Positions 1 to 6,320 of a DNA stretch of 12,940 nt are shown here, piece by piece (the stretch's first letter is position 1; each line of letters opens with the position of its first letter). The stretch covers positions 1-12,940 of the forward strand of contig CAZGGW010000026.1 of assembly GCA_964525365.1 (NCBI GenBank). Direction: 5' to 3'. Under the pieces are notes generated by a model. The model did no database searches and was not told the origin of the DNA. It saw only the letters and a program-made list of their open reading frames with translations. This DNA comes from CAZGGW01 sp964525365 (lineage in GTDB: Bacteria > Bacillota_I > Bacilli_A > RF39 > UBA660). A program made the position numbers and the translations under genes.

Positions 1-184
1 CACCAATTATTATATATATTTTATTGTTAATATATTTTAATTCTTTTTTTATCCACGTTTCATAACAAATTTTAGGTGGCAATCTATCATTTCCATTTTT
101 ATCTTTACCTGGGTAGCAGTGAGCTAGTGATGCAATATACAGATGTTGAGACAACATAAAAAAATGAGATTTTATTAACTTCAT
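1..184 (-). pseudogene. Uracil-DNA glycosylase family protein, 5'-truncated fragment, also cut by the window edge
   Basis: The minus strand is open from an ATG at 184-182 to the window's left end (61 codons). The product contains LYIASLAHCYPGK, then DRLPPK, then a W..KEL segment and a hydrophobic strand IYIIIG. This order matches the middle of family 4-like uracil-DNA glycosylases: the CYPGK and DRxPP stretch, then the helix and strand ending in a glycine. These enzymes remove uracil from DNA. In them about 60-90 residues, including the G-E-x-P-G active-site loop and an aromatic uracil-stacking residue, precede this part. Here only about ten residues do, and the DNA further upstream is the complete lipoprotein gene in another frame. 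The ATG overlaps the lipoprotein stop by 4 bp (ATGA), so translation by coupling is possible, but a product lacking the catalytic loop should be inactive. A 5'-deleted gene remnant is the best reading. The family call is by pattern recognition. Confidence 0.6.
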
Positions 185-621
185 TCTTTTACTTCTTCTA
201 AATATGAGTAGTTCTTTTTTACTTCAGATAGCGTTAAATTTTTATAAGCTTTGGTACTGTATCTAACAATAATATATTGACCTTCTTGATTTACAGAATT
301 TACTGCTTCTTCGGTAGCATATTTATCTTTCATCAATGCAACACTTGATGCGGCAGTCTCAGAATCACCAAAATCATAATATAACTCCTCACCAACTATC
401 TTATTGTTTTCGAAGTAAAAAACGATTAAATATTGATTATAGTAATTAAATACAACTTTCGTATCACTAGAATATAATTCTGGATTGATAACTTGAACGT
501 TTTTGTTTTGATTACTTTCTTGGTTTTCTTGTTCTGTACCCGTGTTTTTTTCTTTATTACACCCCATTAAAGCAAAACATGTAGTCATTATTAATAAACA
601 AACTAATATAATTTTTTTCAT
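181..621 (-). CDS. Small lipoprotein of unknown function
   Basis: This is a 146-residue protein with a clear lipoprotein signal: MKK, a hydrophobic core, then the lipobox ALMGC with the acylated Cys at residue 21. After cleavage by signal peptidase II it would be anchored to the outer face of the membrane. Residues 22-45 are a low-complexity linker rich in Asn, Gln, Glu and Lys. Residues ~50-146 look like a compact alpha/beta domain with alternating strands (VVFNYYNQYLIVFYFE; QYIIVRYS). I do not recognise the family. The start has an AAAGGA ribosome binding site 7 nt upstream and its own promoter in the 62-bp gap after the ZIP gene. Its stop overlaps the start of the glycosylase remnant. Its neighbours do not indicate a substrate; a link to the upstream metal transporter is possible but only by position. 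Confidence 0.85.
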   Translation of the reverse strand: MKKIILVCLLIMTTCFALMGCNKEKNTGTEQENQESNQNKNVQVINPELYSSDTKVVFNYYNQYLIVFYFENNKIVGEELYYDFGDSETAASSVALMKDKYATEEAVNSVNQEGQYIIVRYSTKAYKNLTLSEVKKNYSYLEEVKE

Positions 622-639
622 ACATTCATCCTTTATTTC

Positions 640-648
640 ATTATATCA
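640..648 (-). promoter_or_regulatory. Extended -10 promoter of the lipoprotein gene
   Basis: On the minus strand this reads TGATATAAT, a perfect TATAAT hexamer (645-640) with the extended-10 TG one base before it. No good -35 is visible (the best 17-nt-spaced hexamer is TGCAAA), as is usual for extended -10 promoters. The AAAGGA ribosome binding site (634-629) begins 5 nt after the hexamer, so the predicted leader is only about 12 nt. Confidence 0.6.
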
Positions 649-683
649 TGTCTTATTACGTTTTTGCATTTTTATTTATAAAA

Positions 684-1490
684 TTATCCTAAAGAAATGT
701 CTAAAATCATCATTATTGAAAATCCTATTAGTGTGAAGAAAGCCATTAAATCTTTTTTCTTATTACTTTGGCTTTCAGGTATAAGTTCTTCTACAACCAC
801 ATATATCATTGCACCTGCCGCGAAAGAAAGAAGAAATGGTAATAAAAATCTTATTTTAATTACTAAAAGTGAGCCAATTACTGCTGAAATTGGTTCTACT
901 AATCCACTAAGTTGACCATAAAAAAACGATTTTTTGCGAGAAAGTCCTTCCCTTCTTAAGGGTACGCTCACCGCTGTTCCCTCCGGAAGATTTTGCATTC
1001 CTATTCCAAAAGCCAAAAGACAAGCAGCGCCAATAGTTGCCCCATCCAAATTATAAGCCAGCGATCCAAAAGCAACACCAACCGCTAAACCTTCAGGAAT
1101 ATTATGTAATGTTATTGATAAAACCAACATTAAACTTCTTTTTATCGATTCATTATTTAATTTTTTATTTTGCTGTTTTTTTTGTACGTAGCTGAATGCT
1201 TTATCTCCCAAAAATAATAATATTCCTCCACTTATAAATCCTAAAAACGTTATAATCCAAGTATTCATTTTTAAATTGTTAGCCATTTCTATAGCAGGAG
1301 AAAGAAGTGACCAAAAAGAAGCAGCTATCATAACTCCTGCTGCAATTCCGAGCATAGCATCCATGATTGACTTTTTAATATGCTTAAAAAAGAATACTAA
1401 AGAAGCACCAATAGTAGTAATACTCCACGTAAATATTCCAGCAATTAACGCTTGAAAAATATGATTTAAATTACAAAACCATTCTATCAT
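684..1490 (-). CDS. ZIP family divalent metal transporter
   Basis: This 268-residue polytopic membrane protein moves divalent metals, typically Zn2+ and sometimes Fe2+ or Mn2+, into the cytoplasm. Two ZIP signatures are intact: HNIPEG at residues 129-134 and QNLPEG at 166-171. These supply the His, Asn and Glu ligands of the binuclear metal site in adjacent helices. The EELIPE segment near residue 234 is also typical of the bacterial GufA/ZupT-like branch. About eight membrane helices are visible, with a basic Lys/Gln/Asn-rich cytoplasmic loop at ~102-118 between the third and fourth. The length is normal for the family. The start has an AGGGTG site 5 nt upstream. The gene lies 41 bp after gpmA with no convincing separate promoter, so it is probably cotranscribed with the two mutases. 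The metal cannot be told from sequence. Confidence 0.92.
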   Translation of the reverse strand: MIEWFCNLNHIFQALIAGIFTWSITTIGASLVFFFKHIKKSIMDAMLGIAAGVMIAASFWSLLSPAIEMANNLKMNTWIITFLGFISGGILLFLGDKAFSYVQKKQQNKKLNNESIKRSLMLVLSITLHNIPEGLAVGVAFGSLAYNLDGATIGAACLLAFGIGMQNLPEGTAVSVPLRREGLSRKKSFFYGQLSGLVEPISAVIGSLLVIKIRFLLPFLLSFAAGAMIYVVVEELIPESQSNKKKDLMAFFTLIGFSIMMILDISLG

Positions 1491-1531
1491 TTTATCACCC
1501 TATAATAAAGTATGACAAATAATAAAATTGG

Positions 1532-2221
1532 TTATTTTATCAAATAATAATGTTTTATAACTTTTAAATTATCATCAAATTCATAACATATCGGATTCCC
1601 TGTTTGGATTTCTAAATTAACAACTTCTTCATCACTTAAATCATCTAAATAACGCATCAATGCCCTTATACTATTGCCGTGTGCCACTATAAGAACTTTT
1701 TTATTATTTTGAATATCTTCTCTTATATCACTATTCCAATATTCAACAACTCGTTTAGACGTATCTAATAGATTTTCCGTTAATGGTAATTCTTTTAATC
1801 TCAGATTTTTATATTTTATGTCATTCACAGAATATCGAATATCATCTTTTTTTAAAGCCGGGGGTCTAATATTTACACTTCTTCTCCACAAATTCAATTG
1901 CTTCTCACCATATTTTTTTCTTATGTCATCTTTATTTAATCCTTGAAGCGCTCCATAATGACGCTCATTTAATTTCCAACTAGATTTCACTTTTATGTTT
2001 TCTTCGTTCAATTCCTTTAAAATATATTTTAAAGTATCAATACTTCTTTGTAACACCGAAGTATAGGCAATATCAAAAACAAAATTGTTTTCTTTTAAAA
2101 CTTTGCCTGCTTTTACAGCCTCTTCGACGCCAATATTCGACAATTGCACATCTGTCCAACCAGTAAATTTGTTTTCTTTATTCCATACACTTTGTCCGTG
2201 CCTAACCAATATTAACTTCAT
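1532..2221 (-). CDS. gpmA: 2,3-bisphosphoglycerate-dependent phosphoglycerate mutase
   Basis: This glycolytic enzyme interconverts 3-phosphoglycerate and 2-phosphoglycerate in the cytoplasm through a phosphohistidine. The 229-residue length fits the dPGM family. Visible motifs are RHGQS with the catalytic His8, NKFTGWTDV, Arg59, ERHYGALQGLNK with acid/base Glu86, RYKNL-type substrate contacts around 137-141, ELPLTE at 144-149, and HGNSIRAL with the second active-site His181. Small departures from the consensus are RRSVNIRPP instead of the usual RRSYD.PPP and EIQTGNP instead of the usual IPTG; no catalytic residue is lost. The ATG overlaps the stop of the upstream hexose-phosphate mutase gene by 4 bp (ATGA), which indicates translational coupling of two sugar-phosphate enzymes in one operon. 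Confidence 0.96.
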   Translation of the reverse strand: MKLILVRHGQSVWNKENKFTGWTDVQLSNIGVEEAVKAGKVLKENNFVFDIAYTSVLQRSIDTLKYILKELNEENIKVKSSWKLNERHYGALQGLNKDDIRKKYGEKQLNLWRRSVNIRPPALKKDDIRYSVNDIKYKNLRLKELPLTENLLDTSKRVVEYWNSDIREDIQNNKKVLIVAHGNSIRALMRYLDDLSDEEVVNLEIQTGNPICYEFDDNLKVIKHYYLIK

Positions 2222-3576
2222 AACAAATTGTTTAAAACTGTTGTAAATTCTTCTTGTATTTCTTTTAACCTTTCTTCTGTTTTGGATTCAAATCTAAGTA
2301 CAATATTTGGACCGGTATTACTTGCCCTTATGAGAGCCCAACTGTCATCAAACTCGATTCTAATTCCATCTATATCATTATATTTATATTTTTTTTCATC
2401 GCAGTATTTTTTAACGTTTTCTACTATATCAAATTTATTTTCTTCTGTGACTTGCGCTTTCAATTCTTCTGTTGAATAATATTTGTTAAGGTTTTCTAAT
2501 AATTCAGATAACTTTTTATTAGAATTTGATAATATTTCTAGTACTCTAAGGCCTGCATAAATTCCATCATCAAATCCCGGAAATTTATCTCTAAACCATA
2601 CATGACCAGAAAATTCTCCACCAAAAGCATACTTTTCGGTATTTATTTTCATATTCATATATGAATTTCCGGTTCTATACATTGTTTGCTCATATCCAAG
2701 TTTATTAAGCTCCTCTATTAATGTTCTACTACATTTAACATCATATATTGCTTTTTTTGGATTAATCGTGTCACTAAGAACTCTATACACAAGAGTTAAA
2801 TATAAATCAGCCGATAATATATTACCAAGCTCATCTACTATTCCAACTCTATCACAATCTCCATCTACTGAAAATCCAAAATCACTATTTAATTCACAAA
2901 CTTTATTGCTTAAAGCAATTTGATTGGATTTAACCGCAGGATCTGGCTGATGATTAGGAAAATTTGAATCAGAATCACAATAAAGGTATTCGACATCTAC
3001 ATTAAACATATTTAATACATCTTTTATAATAATTGAACCTGTTCCATTACCACAATCCACAACCAATTTAATTTTTCGATTGCCAAGGGATATACTGTTT
3101 TTTATCAAATCAAGATAATCTTGTTTTATATTTACGTTTTCCAAAATGCCTAATTCACTTTTAAAAATCCCTTTATTTGTAAACACTTCGAAATCTCGAA
3201 TGGATTGACCATACGCATTACCAATTAAATTAAAAGATATTTTAAAGCCATTATATTCTTTTGGATTATGGCTTGCGGTTATCATAATTCCTGATTCTAT
3301 ATTTTTTTTCTTTTTAGCATAGTAATACATTGGAGTTGTCACAAGACCAAGATTAATTACATGTCCTCCGCTTTCTAAAAGTCCTTTTACAAGAGCATCT
3401 TTTATCATCGGAGAAGATTCCCTATTATCATATCCTATTATTATAGTTTTATTTTTTATAAAAGAAGCAAAACTTCTGCCAATAGTATATGCAACATTTT
3501 CATCTATATCAGTTCCATATATTCCTCTTATATCATATTCCCTAAATATTTTTTTATCAACTTTTACAATGTTCAT
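2218..3576 (-). CDS. Phosphomannomutase/phosphoglucomutase (alpha-D-phosphohexomutase)
   Basis: This 452-residue cytoplasmic enzyme interconverts hexose 1- and 6-phosphates and feeds nucleotide-sugar synthesis for envelope glycans. All four domains of the alpha-D-phosphohexomutase family are present in order. The active-site loop TASHNP carries the phosphorylated Ser102. The Mg2+ loop is DGDCDR (238-243). The sugar-specificity loop is GGEFSGH (319-325). The phosphate-binding loop is RASNTGP (417-423). The GEFSGH loop and the FPGFDDGIYAGLR segment resemble the bifunctional AlgC-type PMM/PGM branch rather than GlmM (phosphoglucosamine mutase). The Mg2+ loop carries Cys where Gly is usual, but all metal-binding Asp residues are kept. 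The start is supported by AAGGAG 6 nt upstream and by a promoter just before it. It is the first gene of the leftward operon. Preference for mannose or glucose phosphate cannot be decided here. Confidence 0.93.
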   Translation of the reverse strand: MNIVKVDKKIFREYDIRGIYGTDIDENVAYTIGRSFASFIKNKTIIIGYDNRESSPMIKDALVKGLLESGGHVINLGLVTTPMYYYAKKKKNIESGIMITASHNPKEYNGFKISFNLIGNAYGQSIRDFEVFTNKGIFKSELGILENVNIKQDYLDLIKNSISLGNRKIKLVVDCGNGTGSIIIKDVLNMFNVDVEYLYCDSDSNFPNHQPDPAVKSNQIALSNKVCELNSDFGFSVDGDCDRVGIVDELGNILSADLYLTLVYRVLSDTINPKKAIYDVKCSRTLIEELNKLGYEQTMYRTGNSYMNMKINTEKYAFGGEFSGHVWFRDKFPGFDDGIYAGLRVLEILSNSNKKLSELLENLNKYYSTEELKAQVTEENKFDIVENVKKYCDEKKYKYNDIDGIRIEFDDSWALIRASNTGPNIVLRFESKTEERLKEIQEEFTTVLNNLL

Positions 3577-3596
3577 CTATATCTCCTTATAACCCC

Positions 3597-3625
3597 ATAA
3601 TATACTAAAAATATTTTTTTATCAA
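3597..3625 (-). promoter_or_regulatory. Promoter of the leftward mutase operon
   Basis: On the minus strand the -35 is TTGATA (3625-3620) and the -10 is TATTAT (3602-3597), separated by 17 nt. The -10 ends 20 nt before the ATG at 3576, and the AAGGAG site (3588-3583) lies 8 nt after it. It is divergent from the dCMP deaminase promoter at 3641. Confidence 0.65.
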
Positions 3626-3640
3626 CAAATCATAAAAAAA

Positions 3641-3669
3641 TTGAACTTTACTGTAAAAAATAATATACT
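3641..3669 (+). promoter_or_regulatory. Promoter of the dCMP deaminase gene
   Basis: The -35 is TTGAAC (3641-3646) and the -10 is TATACT (3664-3669), with a 17-nt spacer. AAGGAG (3676-3681) begins 6 nt later and the ATG is at 3687, so the predicted leader is about 11 nt. Confidence 0.65.
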
Positions 3670-3686
3670 CTATTTAAGGAGATTTT

Positions 3687-4187
3687 ATGAGTAGCAAAAG
3701 AGAAAACTATTTAAATTGGGAAGAATACTTTATGGCGGTTGCAAAGCTTACTGCTTTAAGAAGTAAAGATCCTAGTACACAGGTTGGTGCTTGTATAGTA
3801 AGCGCAGACAATCGTATATTATCTGTGGGATATAATGGGGCACCAAATGGTTTTGATGATGATTTATTTCCTTGGGAAAGAAACGGAGAATCAATCAACA
3901 CGAAATATTTATATGTAGTACACGCAGAAAGAAACGCAATATTAAATTATAGAGGTTCTAGAAAAGAATTTGAAAACGCAAGAATATACGTTGATTTATT
4001 CCCGTGTAATGAATGTGCTAAAGAAATAATACAATCTGGTATAAAAGAAGTAATATATTTGTGTGATAAATATGCAGATACTCCAGAAGTAATAGCTTCA
4101 AAAAAATTATTTGATATGTGCGGAATAATTTATAGACAAATGGAAGAAAAAAATCACTTTGAATTAACTTTAAGTACAAAACAATAA
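3687..4187 (+). CDS. dCMP deaminase (deoxycytidylate deaminase)
   Basis: This enzyme converts dCMP to dUMP, the substrate for thymidylate synthesis, in the cytoplasm. It is a 166-residue zinc enzyme of the cytidine/deoxycytidylate deaminase fold. HAE at 79-81 gives the zinc ligand His79 and proton-shuttling Glu81; PCNEC at 106-110 gives zinc ligands Cys107 and Cys110. RSKDPSTQVGACIV (25-38), the GYNGAPNGFDDD loop and the TKYLYVVHAE approach follow the deoxycytidylate-specific branch (ComEB, eukaryotic DCTD) rather than cytidine or tRNA-adenosine deaminases. The branch is usually controlled allosterically by dCTP and dTTP; whether this one is was not tested. The start is set by AAGGAG 5 nt upstream of the ATG. 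The gene is first in a rightward run, with a separate promoter before the next gene. Confidence 0.95.
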   Translation: MSSKRENYLNWEEYFMAVAKLTALRSKDPSTQVGACIVSADNRILSVGYNGAPNGFDDDLFPWERNGESINTKYLYVVHAERNAILNYRGSRKEFENARIYVDLFPCNECAKEIIQSGIKEVIYLCDKYADTPEVIASKKLFDMCGIIYRQMEEKNHFELTLSTKQ

Positions 4188-4194
4188 TTTTTAA

Positions 4195-4223
4195 TTTACT
4201 TTGAAATGCTTTAGAATTATAAT
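4195..4223 (+). promoter_or_regulatory. Promoter of the diguanylate cyclase gene
   Basis: The -35 is TTTACT (4195-4200) and the -10 is a perfect TATAAT (4218-4223), with a 17-nt spacer. The GAGG ribosome binding site (4233-4236) and the ATG at 4242 follow closely, giving a predicted leader of about 12 nt. No terminator is visible between the deaminase stop and this promoter, so some read-through is likely. Confidence 0.55.
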
Positions 4224-4241
4224 TGTATTAGCGAGGAAAAA

Positions 4242-5348
4242 ATGAATGTTTTTAATGTAGAAATATTTTCTCTTATTATAATTATAATTATTGTGGGCGA
4301 CTATGTTTTAAAATATAAAAATAATTTTGATGGGAATTCAAACTTATTTTTTGTCATATCTTCAAGTATATTTTTAATATCATTGTTCAATATTTTTATT
4401 TCCATGTTGAATATGCCCGTCAAGATTTCTTATGCACTTTTAATTTTAAATTATACTTTAGCAATTGTTCCATCAATTACAATAAATATATATATTAAAA
4501 AAAATTATTTGAATGAAAAAAATATTAAAAATAGATCATTATATCTTATAATATTTGGATTTGTATATTTTACTTTAATATTGTATGTTTTTTTATCAGC
4601 ATACTCTACTGATTTTTATGAATTTCTAAGTATTAAAAATCATTTTGTAAATATGGGTGCAGATAAGTATTTATTACTACTAACTACATTGCCATTCTTA
4701 GACATTATCATTAGATTTGTGATTTTTAGCATAAAAGAAAGAAATGTATCTTTAAATGGATTATTTATGGTAGCTATTATTCCTGCAATAGCTATATATT
4801 TAGACTTAATATTTGAAAATATAATATTTTTAGGACCATGTTATACTATTTCACTACTAATGTTATATCTTTATAAAAATACACTTACATTAAATATTGA
4901 TCCATTAACACAAATTTATAATAGAAGAGTACTTGAAAGTGGACAATATCTAAAAATTGCAAACTCAAAAAAGATGGCGTTTTATCTCTTCGATGTCGAT
5001 AAATTTAAAAACATTAATGATACATATGGTCATAAAGCAGGCGATAAAATATTAAGCGATGTTTCATTTATGTTAAAGTCATCAGTAAGAAAAACGGATT
5101 ATGTTATAAGATATGGTGGAGATGAATTTTTAATTATAGCGTATATAAAAAATGAAAATGACATAAAAATAATAGTTGATAAAATATATGAGAAAATTAA
5201 AAATTATAATAATCATAGTAAAATTTCTGTATCATTAAGTGTAGGGTATGATATATATGAGCCAAAGGAACAAAAGTCTTTAAAACGTTTTATTAATAAA
5301 ATTGATAATAAAATGTATGATGATAAAGAAAAACATCATAAAAATTGA
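4242..5348 (+). CDS. Membrane-bound diguanylate cyclase (GGDEF domain)
   Basis: The protein is predicted to join two GTP molecules into the second messenger cyclic di-GMP. Of its 368 residues, the first ~205 form about seven hydrophobic helices with no recognisable soluble sensor domain. The last ~160 are a complete GGDEF domain. It opens with DPLTQIYNRR (210-219), has the metal-binding Asp251 in LFDVDKFKNIND, and the signature GGDEF at 292-296 is intact, so activity is expected. An RxxD inhibitory site (Arg283-Asp286) lies exactly five residues before GGDEF, indicating product feedback inhibition. SLSVGYD near 325 is the expected late strand. The membrane part may sense a ligand or the membrane itself; its family is not recognised. 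No phosphodiesterase or c-di-GMP receptor lies in this window. Confidence 0.92.
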   Translation: MNVFNVEIFSLIIIIIIVGDYVLKYKNNFDGNSNLFFVISSSIFLISLFNIFISMLNMPVKISYALLILNYTLAIVPSITINIYIKKNYLNEKNIKNRSLYLIIFGFVYFTLILYVFLSAYSTDFYEFLSIKNHFVNMGADKYLLLLTTLPFLDIIIRFVIFSIKERNVSLNGLFMVAIIPAIAIYLDLIFENIIFLGPCYTISLLMLYLYKNTLTLNIDPLTQIYNRRVLESGQYLKIANSKKMAFYLFDVDKFKNINDTYGHKAGDKILSDVSFMLKSSVRKTDYVIRYGGDEFLIIAYIKNENDIKIIVDKIYEKIKNYNNHSKISVSLSVGYDIYEPKEQKSLKRFINKIDNKMYDDKEKHHKN

Positions 5349-5398
5349 ATATTTAGTATATTAAAAAGTCTTTTTCATAACTTTTATAAAGGAGTTTT

Positions 5399-6118
5399 AT
5401 GAAAAAGATTTTTTTTATTTCAATTTTATTATTATTTATAAATACACAAGTAAAAGCCGATATTAATATGCCACCAGTTCAAATAAATTTAATTAAAAAC
5501 TTTTACTCTGATATTTCTAAAACATATAATAATGGAATTACCACAATAGAATACACAAATAATTTATTGTCAATGGATTTAACTGATAATCAATTAAAAT
5601 TAATTTTAAGTCAGAAATCAGGAAATGGTTCTAGTAGACTAACATACTATGAAACGCTTAATATATTAGTGACGCCGGTTGAAGGTACCCCATACGAAAG
5701 TTTAAAAGAAAAATCCACTTTTTATAGAGCAAATAATGGTGGATCGTGGATAAGCAATACCAGTAGCTTCAATCCTGAAATGAATAATACCGCGGAAATA
5801 TATAATTTAAACAATAATTTTTGGCCTTGGGGATTTAAAATGGCTTATCGTTTATCAACTGAAGATGCTTTTACAAGCACTGTACCAAATGGTATGGATT
5901 TAACAAATAAAACATTAGAACAGCAACTTGCAACTATTTTTGATATCGATTTGGATACTAATCCAAATGGAGTTGTTGACTTATATCCAGAACAATTAAC
6001 TTTCAAACCATTACCTTCTGGATATACATTTGGAATAAGATTTGATTTTTTAGATAAAAAAACAATACTGATCCAATTGAAACAGAAACAGATGGAGAGT
6101 ATGATGCTTCATCATTAA
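5399..6118 (+). CDS. Secreted protein of unknown function, frame interrupted before its C-terminal anchor
   Basis: As read, the frame gives 239 residues. A signal peptide is clear: MKK, a hydrophobic core, and VKA before a predicted cleavage after Ala20. The rest is an extracytoplasmic domain rich in Asn, Thr and Ser with many aromatic residues (WPWGFKMAYRL; TFGIRFDF). The last ~18 residues after Lys221 look unlike the rest and end soon after. This is because a run of seven A's at 6056-6062 shifts the frame. In the -1 frame the protein continues for 85 codons with a membrane anchor to 6318, making 306 residues in all. The start is supported by AAAGGAG 4 nt upstream. I do not recognise the family; no sorting motif such as LPxTG is present. 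It may share transcription with the cyclase 50 bp upstream. It is a mutated gene, a slippage-controlled gene, or a homopolymer sequencing error. Confidence 0.75.
   Translation: MKKIFFISILLLFINTQVKADINMPPVQINLIKNFYSDISKTYNNGITTIEYTNNLLSMDLTDNQLKLILSQKSGNGSSRLTYYETLNILVTPVEGTPYESLKEKSTFYRANNGGSWISNTSSFNPEMNNTAEIYNLNNNFWPWGFKMAYRLSTEDAFTSTVPNGMDLTNKTLEQQLATIFDIDLDTNPNGVVDLYPEQLTFKPLPSGYTFGIRFDFLDKKTILIQLKQKQMESMMLHH
6056..6062 (+). other. A7 homopolymer, site of the -1 frame change
   Basis: Seven A's follow GAT and precede CAAT. In frame they are read AAA AAA ACA. Stepping back one base after the second AAA, or adding one A, joins the upstream frame to the long downstream open frame. A Lys tRNA on AAA can re-pair with the same bases after slipping. 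Confidence 0.7.
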
Positions 6119-6318
6119 AACATTTAGGAACCGAAATTGTAATTATTAAATATAATCGAACCAAAACACAATCAACAAATTTATTAATTCAAAATGAAAA
6201 AAATATTAAAAAAGTTTTTAATGCTAAACCATTAATTATTGGTGGAACTATACTTTTGATCGGATTAATTATTACTACAATGTACCTTAAAAAAAACAAA
6301 ATAACCATTGTAAAATAG
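6061..6318 (+). other. Out-of-frame C-terminal part of the 5399 gene with membrane anchor
   Basis: This stretch is open in the -1 frame relative to the 5399 gene and has no start signal of its own. It encodes an acidic linker (DPIETETDGEYD), more extracellular sequence (GTEIVIIKYN), then a 20-residue hydrophobic helix (PLIIGGTILLIGLIITTMYL) and the basic tail KKNK. That is the normal end of a type I membrane protein with a short cytoplasmic tail. The stop at 6316-6318 lies only 2 bp before the stop of the converging ABC gene, which suggests that the ancestral gene ended here rather than at 6118. Confidence 0.75.
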
Positions 6319-6320
6319 AA

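Noticed and set aside
5356..5390. Possible terminator (AAAAAG then CTTTTT) and promoter between the cyclase and the 5399 gene
   Set aside because: The two arms are one base apart and cannot form a stable hairpin. The best -10 candidate (CATAAC at 5376) has no convincing -35.
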